A stretch of 64,000 bases of DNA, taken from contig OZ176052.1 in the NCBI GenBank assembly GCA_964247055.1, positions 9,796,001 through 9,860,000 on the forward strand, given 5' to 3'. Under the pieces are notes generated by a model, which was not told where the DNA came from, did not search any database, and was given only the letters and a program-made list of their open reading frames with translations. Numbering within the stretch: position 1 is the first letter of the stretch; each line of letters starts with the position of its first letter. Source of the DNA: Paragordius varius (taxonomy: Eukaryota > Nematomorpha). The translations under genes were made by a program, and so were the position numbers. Below are positions 1-13,354 of the stretch, piece after piece.

Positions 1-3
1 TAG

Positions 4-2803
4 GTCAGTTAACTCAAAGACCACCTGAGCCCAGTCGTCCGTCTTATTTGGAACGATCATTTATGGATAGAACTAATATTAGTACAACGTTTCCAAAATT
101 TTCGTATCAGATTGTAGGTACGTACAATCCATTCAAACAACAACTCAACATATTTCAACCGTTTGTTTGGCTCAACTACACTTTTGACAATGGCGATGAT
201 GCCCCCCTGTCAAGCTGTAGTCTCCCCTGTGAAGAAAATGAAATTAAAATAACCATAAATCTTACATGTTGTTGGGTGTGTTTAAAGTGTCAAGCAAATG
301 AATTCTTCTCCATTAAATTACAACGATGTGAAATGTGTCCACACTTTACACGACCTGACCCGGCAAGCCTCTATAGTTGTTTAGCTCTCCCTTAAAAAAT
401 TATAAGTCAAGATTTTAAATTGTGGCGTAATTTATTATCAGTTATGATGGGCATTTCTCTTCTGTACTTTGTACTTTACATTACGTTTTTCACTACCAAT
501 TTTAGGACGCTTACGTTTCGGAATGAGTTTAAAGCCTTAGTTTATTTCCAAAGTCTGGGTATATGCATGGGTATAATTGCGACATTTCTATATATCATAG
601 TACCTCCTAACTATCGAATTTGTGTCGCGGCCCAATTTTTATTACAACTTGCGCTAAGTATGAATTACGCCGCATTAGCGGCCAAATTATACATTATTTC
701 ACAGGTTATGCGTAAACGAAGCACTGAATACAATTCGGTCGCCCCATCTCACATTTACACAAGCGTCACAAATGCCAACCACCCTAAGTCAAATGCTGGT
801 AAACAAACAATTAATGATTCTAATCATCTAAACAATGTTATTAACACAACCATGATTTCAGACCTAAAGATATCAGCAACACCAAAAGATATTACACAAA
901 ATAGTTCTAATAAAAAACAACAAATTAAATTTGTTCATCTCAGAGCTTTTATATGGATGCCAATGCTTATGACCATTTTACAAGTATTATTAACTTAAAA
1001 ACTTACATTCAAAATTTGATCATTCGACCTTTTATTACTGTTTTGTAAACTAAACTGTTTTCAAAAGCTTTTCTAATTAAACCAATGGTATACTAGGGAT
1101 ATACAAATTTTTTAAGAGTCGCCTTAGAATCTAATTATGATGGCCAAAAAACTCAATCAAATCTTTAATGATCGTCCCATATATGGTAGTTAGATTCATA
1201 AAAAATAAATGTTTGTTATATTTTTTAAACTTTTTATATAATTCAAAACACATAAACAGAGAAAAATGCTCTACCTACTGAGTTAGCTGAAATATTTGTT
1301 GAGGACTAGGATAAAATATGCGCAATTTAATGGTTAGCTTCTGTAGCATATACCGGTAAAATATCGGACCATTCCCACTATAAGCTTAATAAAATTAAAT
1401 TGGTGCCTTGGCAAGACTTGTAAAAAGTTCGCAATGGCCAAATGCGACCCCTTTTTTGTATACGTAGTATAGTGAATTTTGTAAAACATCAATAGATTGT
1501 GCTAAATAATTTTGATAAATATCTTAAGGATAAAAATTATCGTTTATCAACGTTGCTGTTAATGAGTTTAATTGGTCATAAATACATTATTTGATCGTAG
1601 CTTCCTTATGACCAGTTGCTTAGCTTGCATTTCTAGCGCCCGGTGCATGAATCGATGATGGCGCCCCCTCCGTGGTTTTTTTATGTATTATTTAAAGTAA
1701 TAACTTTTAAATACCTGTTTTAAATTTAAAAATATTAAAATTCGGCACCCCTACAACTATGCGCCTGGTGGATTCCCTTTTCCCTCCCCTAGCTACCCCT
1801 CTGACTATGACAGCTTCCAAAAAAATCGGTCAAAATACTTTAATGTATTTCTATCATATGGTCTATGAAAGCCAACACAAGTAATAAAGTTGTCATGTAA
1901 AAGAGTACTGGAGATGTGATTATTTTTAAGTGTGATATTGAATTATTAGGATTTTAGAGTAAAGTGATTGGTAAGTAGTCAAACTGGTTTTTATTTTGTG
2001 AGAGGCAGTCTTTAATATATAATTTAAATTATTAAATTTGTTCCATTTAAAATATTTTAAATAAAAGTATATATATATTATTTGTTTGCTCATTAAAAAT
2101 TAATTTTTAAATACGCTTAAAAAGCTTCCTTTTACCATTTTTAATAAATACTAGTTATACAAATCAGATTCTGTATTTTAATAATATTATTTTTATTAAT
2201 CTTTAGATTACTTTAAACATAATATTCGTGTTGATGGGTGCTTTCCCCCCTTTCGAAAGAGAAGTGCAACCATCTCTACGTTTCCGATCTTCAACCATAA
2301 TAGCTAATGCTAACAATAATAAAAACGAGACAAAAGATACCCGTCATTCCCCGCCTCGATCTGTGGCTAACCCAGATAACAGTATTGCAACTCAAATTGG
2401 TTATGTTGAGAGGTGTTGTGGTATATTTCCATTATCCAACCCTGGACGTTTTCTTCAAATGTCCCTGACTGTGTTCCTTATCATGCTCTGTTTCTATTTG
2501 GCTGTCAGGTTAAGACGTTTACCCATCTCAGCCTACAAGGATTATCGGATACAAGTTCTTAACGTTTATTTGGTCGTTACTGTGTCAGCTATTGGGTTAA
2601 TCATTTATGCTGCCCTAAACTCTATGGTAGGAATTATGATTTACCTGTGCCTAGTTGTGGTCCAAATGCTATTCACTGAAATCCTGCAATCCATCAACAA
2701 AATCAAAAATGTTTTGTTCGAAAAAATTCAAAATCAAGGTGGGGGCGGTGGAACTAGTTTGGGAACTACGCTGAATTCGTTGGATTATGCGCTAAGATAT
2801 TAA
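4..2803 (+). CDS. Class C G-protein-coupled receptor (metabotropic glutamate-like), 3' part
   Basis: Two exons are visible: 4-983 and 2207-2803, joined in phase 0 (donor CAA|gtatta, acceptor ctttag|ATT). The first follows a phase-1 acceptor at the window edge, so the ligand-binding half lies outside. Bases 180-380 encode a nine-cysteine NCD3G-type domain (SSCSLPC, CCWVCLKC, CEMC, YSC), followed by CLALP, as in mGluR/CaSR-family receptors. The 7TM follows: TM1 about 430-500, TM2 about 530-600, TM3 about 620-710 ending in MNYAALAAKLYIISQVM. An Asn/Ser-rich intracellular loop 2 of about 65 residues comes next. TM4 is split by the intron. TM5 to TM7 lie in 2440-2710 with RLRRLP after TM5. Oddity: an in-frame TAA at 393-395 separates the cysteine domain from TM1 although the reading continues intact on both sides. 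The family is clear; the ligand cannot be told. Confidence 0.82.
984..2206 (+). other. Phase-0 intron of the class C GPCR
   Basis: This intron interrupts TM4. Joining its flanks gives an unbroken TM4 and extracellular loop 2 (…MTILQ / ITLNIIFVLMG…), which is the main support for both splice sites. Near 1635-1780 it holds GC-richer text with a cgcccggtg / ggcgccccctccgtgg pattern. This resembles the element at 52291-52514, so a degraded copy of the same MITE family is likely. No coding sequence is seen. Confidence 0.7.
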
Positions 2804-4016
2804 GTGTATATTGATATATCTCCAGTTTGGCTAACTGATGATGATCATACATATCGATTGTATAATAATTATGTGATATATAATTAGCCTTGAAAATGGA
2901 TATTAATGAGATAATTACATTTTTATTTTTGTACATATTGAATTATAACGCAAATTCCCTTGCACTTAAGCCAGATAAGTTATAAAAGGGATGATATAAA
3001 TGAGGCTGATATTTAGTTTATTTATTAATTCAAGGAACTGTTATATGATAATATATCAAATTTTGGGTACCCGATGATACTCTTTCAAAATCCAAAATTT
3101 GATGGTCACACGCCATCATCAAAATGAAATTGAGATGCCCGAAACAGCTGATTCAAACAATCTAACATTTTATTTAACAATTTAAATGTTTGCGCCGTAA
3201 TATAACGTTGATTATTTTAAATTATAGATATTTACGAGGCCCCGATTCAAATAAAAGTTTAAACTCAAAAATGAGTTTTTTTAACATTGTGATGGGGAAT
3301 TTAAAATCACGGCCTAAAAACATATTTTTCTTCTATGATATAATGTTTATGAATCCTAATTAATATATTTTTTTGGCAGCAGTAACCTTTTCAGGTTGTA
3401 CAATAATGAATATATATATTGGAGAAATAAAGGTACCCTTTCTAAAGTAACCTTTAAATATCTAAATAAATTTATTGGAATCTATATATACATATAAATT
3501 TTATCGACACTATGATGATGTGTTTACATTAAATAATTTAAATATATATCTAATATATATAAGATAATTTATAACCCAAATTTTATCACATGACTATTTG
3601 AGCTTAATATAAGATAGATTGAATTATAATTTAATGAATGATGATGCTTGATGACTAGTTGCGTTATTAAAAACAATTAAAATTATTATTAAATATCACA
3701 AATAAACTTTGATAAAGGCAAATATAAATAATTTGGTTTAAACTAATCTCACTGGTTAAGATCTATCTTTTATGCTCTAAGCTACTCATAATATACATAT
3801 AATAAAAGTTTTAAAATAATTACCACATTTGTGGATGTATATAGGGGGGCACTATAAAAATAATTATAGATATGTATATTTGGACCATTTTATCATCACA
3901 ATGTTGGTTTTTTATGAGAATCTAATGTTTTTGAGATAAATTCCTTCTAGCTAATGTATATAAGTAAATAATTATATATAGGTACATCCTATATAATAAT
4001 AATAATATAATAATAT
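2804..4016. other. Intergenic, tail-to-tail between GPCR and GNAT gene
   Basis: This is AT-rich sequence between the 3' ends of two convergent genes. I see no open frame with protein-like composition and no structured RNA. It should contain both 3' UTRs. Confidence 0.5.
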
Positions 4017-7000
4017 TTATAATAAAAATATGTCGCTACTGACGATTGAATAGACACGTGAAATGTTTAAGTTTTCCGGATACGGAACCTTAGATTTGTT
4101 TTCATGATCTTTTGTTGGGAGTTTCAACCGCTCTACAATATCATTTTGATACATGCGAAAACATTCAGATTCCATTTTAAGAGCAAGGTCCTTGGTTGCA
4201 CAAGCATACAGAAAATTAGGGTCAAGCAAAGAATCCGGGTTAGGTTTTGTAACGTTGCTTATTGGCTTTCGATTTTCCTTTTCAGAATCTGGCGTAGTTT
4301 TTTCAACCTTCAAAGGAATGGTCATTTCAAGATTCAATTTCCATTCAGGCGGAACGGAATTGACAGCGGCCATTAGCAGACGATGAGCTATCTCAGGCGT
4401 ATCGGCATAAAGAGGTTCAAGAGACATAAATTGTTCTATGGTATTATAATTATCAGCATGACCGTTTTGTGAAACAACATCTTTTGGCGTGTCGCAATTG
4501 CTATTATAACGTGGTCGTATGATTGCGTACCCACAAACAACATTATTGTAAAACTTTTCAAGGTTATCTAGACTTTGGGTCCGTCTCAGAGCCACAATAC
4601 ATCGGCATTTGAATGGCATCTATAAAAAGATGTAAATTATATGTTTAATCATCATATAATGATAATCAAAATCGTCTAATTTGAATTTTTTTATAAAAAA
4701 TAATTCAACTGCACAAACTCTATTTTTATATAAAAAAAGGTATGATTAAGCAATTTTCTTTATTACCAAAATTTATGCTAAAAGCAGTTTAGGATGAGCT
4801 TAAAACCAATTTATGAATATTAAAACTATTTTATAAGCCATTTATTGGTATATAAAAGAAGAGATTGACAAATATCAAACATAAAATAATTGATTATACA
4901 GTGAGAAAGCAAAAAAGCAAAAGGCTGGGTGTAATGGCCTTATAAAACCGGGTATTGACTTTACTATCATTTCAAAATATTTAATAAAAAGTTGAACATC
5001 GTAATAATCAAATATATTAAAATAATATTAATTTACCAACCAATACTGAGGTAGAAATTATTTTTACATCAGGTTCAGCTTTTGGCAAGCGAGTGTTAAA
5101 GTTAAAATCTTTATTGCGCCACTAACCAAGTTCGTATTTTTTCATGAGAAAAGGTAATTATAAACTGTAATTTGATTTTATCACAAAGAAAATACAATAG
5201 ACATCTGGATAATTTGCGTTATAATTAGGCCAAATTTAATTAAAATAACAGGATTCCCTGTTTTGAAGTATATATTAATACTATGAACACTAGATACAAT
5301 TAATATGGAACCGTTTAACCACCTAAAAACACAAATTATAGCATGTTATAAATCCCGCTTATTTACACCGATGCTTTTACATTTTTTAATATTAATTAGG
5401 AGTTCAAAATTTTAGCTAATTTAATAAATAAGGGAAAATTGACAAGTTCAGTTTACAGGCGCGTCATGCATATGTAGCAATTAAATTTTAAAGTGTGATT
5501 CCGGCATTATCTGATTTTAAAATTTTTTATAATGTAATTTAAATTAAAAACTTATTCGATGTAATTAATAATAAATCGACAACATAAAATTTCTATGAAA
5601 ATATTTTTTTGAATTTATCTTTATATGTGGCAAAATTTACTTTTTAATAATTTTTCAGATAATTAAAAGGATTTTGGCTAACACTTTTGATTTGTTAACG
5701 TCTATACCAGGAGTCTTTAACGCACGGCCCTCCGATTATTGCGTCCCATGAAAAAAAATTTCATCCATAATTTGTATTATACAGACAAAATATCATTAAA
5801 ATTGATATTTATTGACAATTTTACAAATAAATTACCCAATTGGCAAAAACTACAAAATTGTTATATTGTGTTTGCATTTTGCGGTGTTTTAGGTCTGACG
5901 AATAAATTATTTATGAAATATAAAATGCGGCCCGCGAAGCCATTGGTGTTGGACAGCGGTGGTCTATTATCATCTTGATAGGACTAACTAGATGTCTTAT
6001 ATAAAAAAATTTTCTCACAAAGTTAACTGCTTAAAATCACAATTTTGGTTTTAAAACGCCAATTAAAAACCTTTTGTTCTGGTACATTTATAACCCAACG
6101 CTAAATATGCTATTATTAAAAAAGCGTGAGAGTAGTTAGTTAGAAAGCCCTTTGCTTTATGCGTATGATATTCAAACCCGGTAACCCCTTAATTATTTAA
6201 ACACCTTCAGCTTGGACAGACTGTTTAAAGCGTCCTTAGTCCTAGTCAACAAAATATAAGTCCTTACAATTTTTAAAAACTAAGAAGGAGCAATTGAGAA
6301 AAATATATTTTGTGTATGAGTATGCACCTACTTGATTGGACATGGTTAAATAAGTTTTCAAAAATATTTCGCGTTTAATTCCGTAATGAATGGCCGTATC
6401 ATATTCTAATATAGATGCTAAATCCAAGTCTCTCCCATCCATAAATGAAATAACGTAGTATTTGGCAGGTCTAGATGTTATATCATCGCTAATCGCGTAT
6501 TTGAATGTATACCTAATCATTTGGTAAAAAAAATATGTTTGATCGGATATATTAATAAAGGTACAATAGTCAAAAACAAAAATTTTAAGACTAATTTTTT
6601 AAAAAAAATGTAACCATAAATATAATTTATCGTTTTTGGTTGCGAAATAAGGAAAATTTAAATGGATGACAAATATTGCATATCTATTAGATGTAGATTA
6701 AAATTGAAATTATACGGAAAACCTTAAAATATTAAGACAAATATTTTTTAAAAAAACAACCATACTAAAATTTTATTAATATTATTTGTTGTTTTGGGTC
6801 GCAAAATAGGGAATAAAGATGTAAATTGTCAATATATGTCATTTAATAATGTAATTAAATAATTTCTGTAGGAAAAATTAAGGTTTGAAGTAGGGTTGTT
6901 TTTTAAAAAAAATATTTGTCCTTATATTTTTGCGTTTTGTTCGTAAATACCAATTTTTACTCTACATCAAAAAATTAAAATTCCGAGCCTTAAAAATGAC

Positions 7001-9456
7001 TAGTTTGCTTTTTAGCTTCATAATTTAATGCTATAAAAATTGAAATTGAGACAAAACGTAATAACATAAATTAGACCGCTATACTTTTATAAACTTTAAA
7101 GTAATTAGAAATTTGCACTTTAGGACAATCAATTATATATTAAACAATATTAATTAATAATAGTTTATATGGGAAATGTAGGTTTAAAAAAAGTTTAGTT
7201 GTCTTTTGAAAAAAAAATTGTCTCGTGTTTATACGTTTTGTCTATACAATTTAAATTTTATTGTATCTTAAATGCATATAAATAGATTTGTGACGGTATT
7301 TAAAAAAAATAAAAATACAAACCTCGCGAGGTCGCCACTGTGCATGTTTAAAACAGATTTATTAAATGCATCATTGATTTTCGTTTTTTCGGACAACTCC
7401 TTAACTTCTAATTTATCGGAATTAAGGAGGGAATCTATTCCCTTATCATTATTGTTGTTTGTTTTTGATCCATTGAAATATACTAGAGTTGTGTGTTGTT
7501 CGGTATTATATTGTATTGCATCCTTGAAATTTGCATTTATGGAATTTCCATTTTCATAGTAAAATTGGATTTTGTTGAAATTAAGTATATCAGCTTTCCG
7601 ATTTATAAATCCATTAAATATGACAACTATAGAAAAATTATAAATTATATTACATTGAATCAAAAAGTGGAGAGATCGCATATTTGAATACAGTATGAGT
7701 TAGTATACATTGCTAGAAAGTTATTAATTATTGCCAATTAGTAAATACAACAAAGGGATTGAATAATAATAGCAAAAAGGGAAAAAATACCTATAAGCCA
7801 ATAATTCTGCCCTTTGTTGTATTTACTATTTGGCAAAAATTAATAACTTTCTAGCAATGTATACTTCCTCATAGCTGTATTTATTTTGCTAAAAATGCGA
7901 ATGATTATAAAAATAAGATATCTCGGTTTAAATTGAAACGAATTTTTAATGTAGCATTGTTCCCATATTTATCTGAGAGATTTGAGAATGGTTTAAAAAT
8001 ATTTTGTATTTTATAGACAAGACAACTGAGAGTTGTATTAAACTGAGTATTTAAGTGACTCAACTTTAATCACTCTATAAAACTGCATGATATAGTAATA
8101 AGTACCCTTAAAAAATGGCTGAGAAAATCCCATTTTTAGATTCGAGGGCACACGAGGCTTAACCGAATTTATTCCCAAACAGCGTGGACCGACGTGTTTA
8201 AGCATTTCATTCCATAAAACTTTGCCAATCCCTTTGAACCGGTGACTTTTTGCGACTAGGTAGAGACCAGCAAACGAATATTTGTCATTCATGTTCATGC
8301 TTAAAACGGCCCCTATTTATATGGTTAAATAAATGTCGATAATCAAATAAAATGACACTATAAGTTTAAAAAGATCCATTCTTCTATGCGTCTAAGTATG
8401 AAAATTAACTCTTTATAGAACAATTAACTTAGTTGATTAGGTATTTAATTACATTTCCTAAAATTTTATTTAAAACTCAGATCTTTTTGGAATAATCAGA
8501 TAACTTTATTGAAAAACAGAATGTTATAGACAATATTTTGATATTTATAGTTGGATTGATTGAGTATCTGGAAAATATAAAGTGGGAGATGTTAATTATA
8601 ATTTATTCAAAAATCCAACTAGTATTAAAACTCTGCGTAAGACCTTGATAAATCAAAGGTTATTAACACCAACTTTAAGAAGGCTAAGCTAAGCGCATTA
8701 ATAACAATCATAAATCTTTTTATGCATATATATGGTTGCTAATGAAGATAAAAGTTTCCGATTATACATTATGAACACTGTTATTTAAACAAGTTAAAAT
8801 CGCACACTTGTTACTTAAACAAGATATCAAAAACGATATTTAAACTTAATAAGGCTAATTTTATTTTATACCAGTAAAAATTAAAATTATACAGACAAAA
8901 CGCAAAAAAGTTAAATATTTTTTTTAAAAGTCAACCATACTTTTTTAAACCGTAAAATTTTTCCTATAAAATCATTTAACGACAATTGTGAAATACATAA
9001 TTAATTGTGTTATATTTATATATATATATATATATATATAATATTTTGCATTTAAAACAATGAGTCATATGCAAAAAAGCCAAGTTTAAAAAAGTACACA
9101 CAGCAGTCTTATGAAAAAAATATTTGTCTATATATGTTATGTTTGTATAATTATATGACTTTTTTCAAATTGTATGTATGAATATAAATCGTAAAAAAAG
9201 AATCGAAACACAAAAAATTATTACCAATAATATTGTTTTCTTTATCGACAGCCAATATGAATCCTTTTGGGTCAATTTGATAACATACGTTAAGGAAGGA
9301 GGCATCATTCGTTGTCCAACCGACTTCATTGTAAACCCATTCTGGTATTTGGGCTATTTCCTCACCCTTTACTACTCTAATAGTGTAACTTATATCTTCT
9401 GTCACTGTTTGATTTGTGGCATTATCTTTTTTCTCTAATTTGCTCTCATCCGCCAT
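4017..9456 (-). CDS. Two-domain GNAT acetyltransferase-like protein, 508 residues
   Basis: Five minus-strand exons read without a break: 9456-9225, 8312-8106, 7626-7323, 6512-6332 and 4619-4017 (phases 1, 1, 2, 0). The first ATG is at 9456. The N-terminal domain carries VGWTTNDASFLNVCYQIDP and then AGLYLVAKSHRFKGIGKVLW. There R102-x-x-G-x-G107 is the acetyl-CoA pyrophosphate-binding motif of GNAT enzymes. Exon 4 has EYDTAIHYGIKREIFLKTYL. Exon 5 has GYAIIRPRY and PLYADTPEIAHRLL, the signature of the second GNAT-like domain (Acetyltransf_18 type) seen in uncharacterised invertebrate proteins. The stretch from about residue 147 to 245 is Asn/Lys-rich and may be linker. The exon 3 acceptor is the least certain site (an alternative AG lies in frame about 40 bases downstream). 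The substrate is unknown. Confidence 0.78.
5708..5957. mobile_element. hAT-like MITE (GCGGCCCGC family), copy 1
   Basis: It starts CAGGAGTCTTTAACGC. Near its right end is gcggcccgcgaagccattgg followed by tgttggaca. The same GC-rich motif occurs at 35935-36210 and about 41980-42222, so this is a dispersed family. The open frame of 79 codons across it has no protein character and is not taken as a gene. The copy sits in the large last intron of the minus-strand GNAT gene. Confidence 0.55.
7691..7877. mobile_element. Tc1/mariner-like MITE in an intron of the GNAT gene
   Basis: This 187-bp near-palindrome has arms of about 65 bp. The left arm starts CAGTATGAGTTAGTATAC and the right arm ends with its near-complement (…GTATACTTCCTCATAGCTG). 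TA flanks both ends. The CAGT-type terminus and TA target duplication fit a non-autonomous Tc1/mariner element. It lies in the intron between exons 2 and 3 and has no coding capacity. Confidence 0.75.
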
Positions 9457-9941
9457 GTTAATTGATTAGATCTTTATATAAATAAAAATTTATAAATTTG
9501 GATCACAGTTGTAGAAGATGTAAAAAAATTAATGTATGCAAAAAAACAATTGTTGGAATTTCAAAAAATGTTTATTAATTTACCAATAAATTATACAGGA
9601 TTTGTATTACGTCTTTTAATTAAATTTAAATGAAACAATTTTTTGATTACTACAAGTAAGTTTATTTAATGGCAAAATCAGCAGTAAATCATTCCAACTA
9701 ACATCATTTTTACTTTATGAACAAGAATGAAATTATGGTAATTTTTGGATGAAATCGATGAAATTTTTTCATTAATAAATTAAAATTATGGAGAGTTGAA
9801 CATTAAAAAGATAGCATAAAAAAATTAACAAAACTAAAAATGTGTTCATAAGTAAAATGCCTAGAGAATTTGATTTATAATATCATATATGGGAAATGGA
9901 TAGAGAAAGAATAGTCAGAAAGACAAATGACTCTACTCGAA

Positions 9942-9943
<2 letters not shown>

Positions 9944-9976
<33 letters not shown>
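9944..9976. repeat. (AT)n microsatellite
   Basis: An uninterrupted alternating AT run of about 33 bases. Confidence 0.95.
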
Positions 9977-9981
<5 letters not shown>

Positions 9982-10217
9982 AAATTTGACAATTCTCAAT
10001 AAATAAATTAAAAATACAAACTTTAAAACAACAGAGGCTATAATGGGATTAAATAGTGACATCTTTTTACAGTTTTTTTATTAGCTTATATATGCAGAGA
10101 GACTGACTGGTAAATTTTAGCTAAAATATGGTCGTAATTTTAATTTTCAAATGGATACATGTTTTCTGATTCATTAGTAATCCATTCTAAATCATGTAAA
10201 CCAATTAACTTTCTATA

Positions 10218-10399
10218 CAGTGGCGTATGCAGTAAAAGATTGTTAGTGCAAAGTAATCTTAATGAACACAAAACAGGGGGACAATTTTCATATATTAATT
10301 ATCATTCAGTCCTATTTATAAACATATCCATAATATCCCCCTGTTTTGTGTTCATTAAGATTACTTTGCACTAACAATCTTTTACTGCATACGCCACTG
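10218..10399. mobile_element. Tc1/mariner-like MITE, CAGTGGCGTATGC ends
   Basis: This 182-bp element has almost perfect inverted arms of about 66 bp and a loop of about 50 bases. The ends read CAGTGGCGTATGCAG and CTGCATACGCCACTG, each bounded by TA. The CAGTGGCG-type terminus is characteristic of many Tc1/mariner elements. The two short open frames crossing it only restate the inverted repeat. Confidence 0.85.
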
Positions 10400-13235
10400 T
10401 ATATGTTTTTATAATTCTTTTCATATATATTTTTGATGTTTAAAACTTTGTTATTAATTAATTTTTTCCCTACAAATTCTCTCGCAATAATCCTGATAAT
10501 AAAATTACAAATTTTATCAAATGTTATCTTTTGATTTCGGTAGATAACAAGATAAGGCAAATGTGTACTTTGACAAATTGATTTTTATCCAATCGCATTT
10601 GGTTGAAACTACAAAGCATCATGGTTTTTTTTAAAAAAAATGATATATTTATCGATTTGAAAGTTGAAAAATTTGTTTAAACATTGTAAAGTTAGTACTA
10701 CATAGGTTTGGTTATAATACTCAAAAATAAAATATTTATACTGTTTAAAATAATTTCCTCCAAAATATATCATGACTTGCCGACTCTTTAACTAAGCAGC
10801 ATCAAAATAAATATATTGACCTTTAAATCGCATTTTTTCAAAGTAATTCCAATCAATATATCATTGGCAAATTATAATAAAAATGGTTCAAAAATTATAT
10901 TTTCGCAGATCTTATCTAACCACGTTTGTCTCTCCTTTATGCCAACCGCCTACTACTTTTTTAGTTAATTAAAAATATTTGCAATATATTTAGTTATAGA
11001 ATCATATATATAATTAAATTATATTTTAGATTTTATTTCATACTGCCAAAAAATAAAATATACCACTCAAATTAACTTTTTTAACTTTATAAATATTTAT
11101 TTGAAAGTGACTTTTAACATTTTTTCCTTTTAATATTATTTAATTATACCAGGAAAAATTATCCAAAATAACTTGATTTAAAACCTCCTACAGCTTGTTA
11201 GTAAATTTACTTATGTTTGCTAAATGATTTGACTTTTTTTCACTATTTTTATATTAAACATCAAAATTAATAATATTACATTATAACTGTTTGTGAATTC
11301 TAATTTTAAAAATTTGATTCAAACCTTCTTTAAAAATGATATAAAATACCCATATCTAGTCGGTTCTTTTAAATATCAAATGTGAGTAGTTATTTATGCA
11401 ATTCGCCAGTTATTGCGTAAAATAAAAAAATAATAATCATAGAAACGAATATATACAAGAAATAACTTTATGAGTCGACTTAATCACAGAAAAAAAATGA
11501 AAAGATGAGATAATATGAATCTCAAATTATCCGTGATAAATTCTCATGACAAAACGAACGAACGAGCAAAGGAAATCGCAAAGATAAATCGGCCATGCCA
11601 AGCTATAAAATATCACTCTTTAAAATGTTAAAAATAGATGGCTAATAAAAATTAAGATCTAAATATCCCTACAGCTGTTATATTATGTATTTTGAAGATT
11701 ACCCTATAGTATAGACCTAATTATTAAAAATAGAAAAAATGACGCAAAATAATGGTAAAGTTGTTGATTGAATTCCATAATTAAAGATTAATTATTTTTA
11801 CTCAATTAAAGCGTTTATAGTCATTTCGATTTCTATATATGCTATAAGGCAATATCTAATGAAAAGTTAGCAATGTATTGCTTCTTTCGATTTCTACTTC
11901 GAGAGGGAGGGGCCACGCATTTCAAACCACAAAACAAAATAAAACCTTAAACATATTTTACATATAAAAAATGCTTAGGTCCATATAATTTACTAAACCG
12001 ACAATTTGGTTTAATGAGAATATTATAGATATCTAAACATGCGTTAAAAAAAATCATTATTAATTTACATAGAAACATTCAATTATGTTTGAAAAGAAGC
12101 AAAAACAAAAACATATACCTTTTCAATGCCAATATGGATTGAGTTTTGTTGGACGTAAAATGGAAAAATATATGTACAATATGCAAAAAAGTCGAACAAA
12201 TCAAATGATGCGCGTTAGCTGATCGAATAGTCGTCGTGTCTAAACAAAATAAAACGTCATAGTTTTATTGGACAAAATAGCAGTTTTATTTTTTAGCATA
12301 TATATTTATGCTATAAAATAAATATATATCATTTAGCATGTGTAACAAAAGGATCATATAACCATGAAAAAATATTATGCAAGAATAAAAATAATTGCAT
12401 CCAATTAACGAAAAAAATAAAAATAAACTTGATCCAAAAGTATCATCACATTAATCTTATATATTATAATTACAAAGATGACTAAGCATTTTTATACCCA
12501 AATTTATTCTTTAAATATGTATATTGCCGTGTAAATAAAATATTAATTATATATATATACCTGTTCTTTATATCGTTTTTTTTAAAGCAGGCAACCATCC
12601 ACGTCTATACCTTTTTTCTTTTGGATGACGGGAATAAAAAAATTTAGATTTTAATATCTTTCTTATGCAGGCAATTTGGAGTATATCCCTCCATTAAACT
12701 ATTATAAAAAAAAATAACAAAATAAAATATAAGAAAAAGTTTAAAATATTTTATTATTTTTATAATTTTTACCTTTGTGATTATATATACCTGTAAAGGC
12801 CACTTATATTTTTTTACAAACTACATAAAAAGCTAATACAAGAGAAGGCAATTATTTTTTTGTTTGGTATTGGGAAAAAATTGGCACAAATTACACAAAT
12901 ATATATACGTATATTGATAACATTCGTTATAAAAAATATTAACGTTTAAACAAAGTTCATTTGCAAAAGTTTAATTAAATTTGAAACTATTACCGTTATA
13001 TGGAATATGGTCTCAAAAATTACAATGAAATAATTTCTATCTCCAAATAAAATATGAAATATTTTAAATAAAATACTGAAACGTACCGAAAATATGATAA
13101 ATAAAAAAATATTTTTTTTATAATATGCGCAACAGACGTTCTTTAGAGCTAAAAATAAATTTAAAATAGTATTAAAACAATGTATCATTTTTTCATATAT
13201 TACATAACTTTTATTTTTTTTGTCCGTCTATTATA

Positions 13236-13354
13236 CAGGGACGTATGGTAACATAAAACAAATGGTTATAATTTAACAATTTTTCCCTCTGTTATAACAT
13301 TAATTTAATGTATTCAATTATGGACAAACTTTCTCATTATGCCATACGCTACTG
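13236..13354. mobile_element. Short Tc1/mariner-like MITE, diverged
   Basis: The ends CAGGGACGTATGG and CCATACGCTACTG are imperfect inverted repeats. The left flank is TA and the right flank is TG. It is probably an older relative of the element at 10218. Confidence 0.55.

Noticed and set aside
379-441. A 62-base intron that would remove the in-frame TAA of the receptor
   Set aside because: Borders (gtttag…tatcag) and phase fit, but splicing would destroy the ninth conserved cysteine and the CxxLP before TM1. Kept only as an alternative explanation.
4104-4386. Plus-strand frames across the GNAT last exon
   Set aside because: They are shadows of the real minus-strand exon, which has conserved motifs and joins in frame to others.
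10159-10560. Two overlapping frames sharing the same peptide (CSKRLLVQSNLNEHKTGG) on opposite strands
   Set aside because: They are the two arms of one palindromic MITE, not a gene pair.
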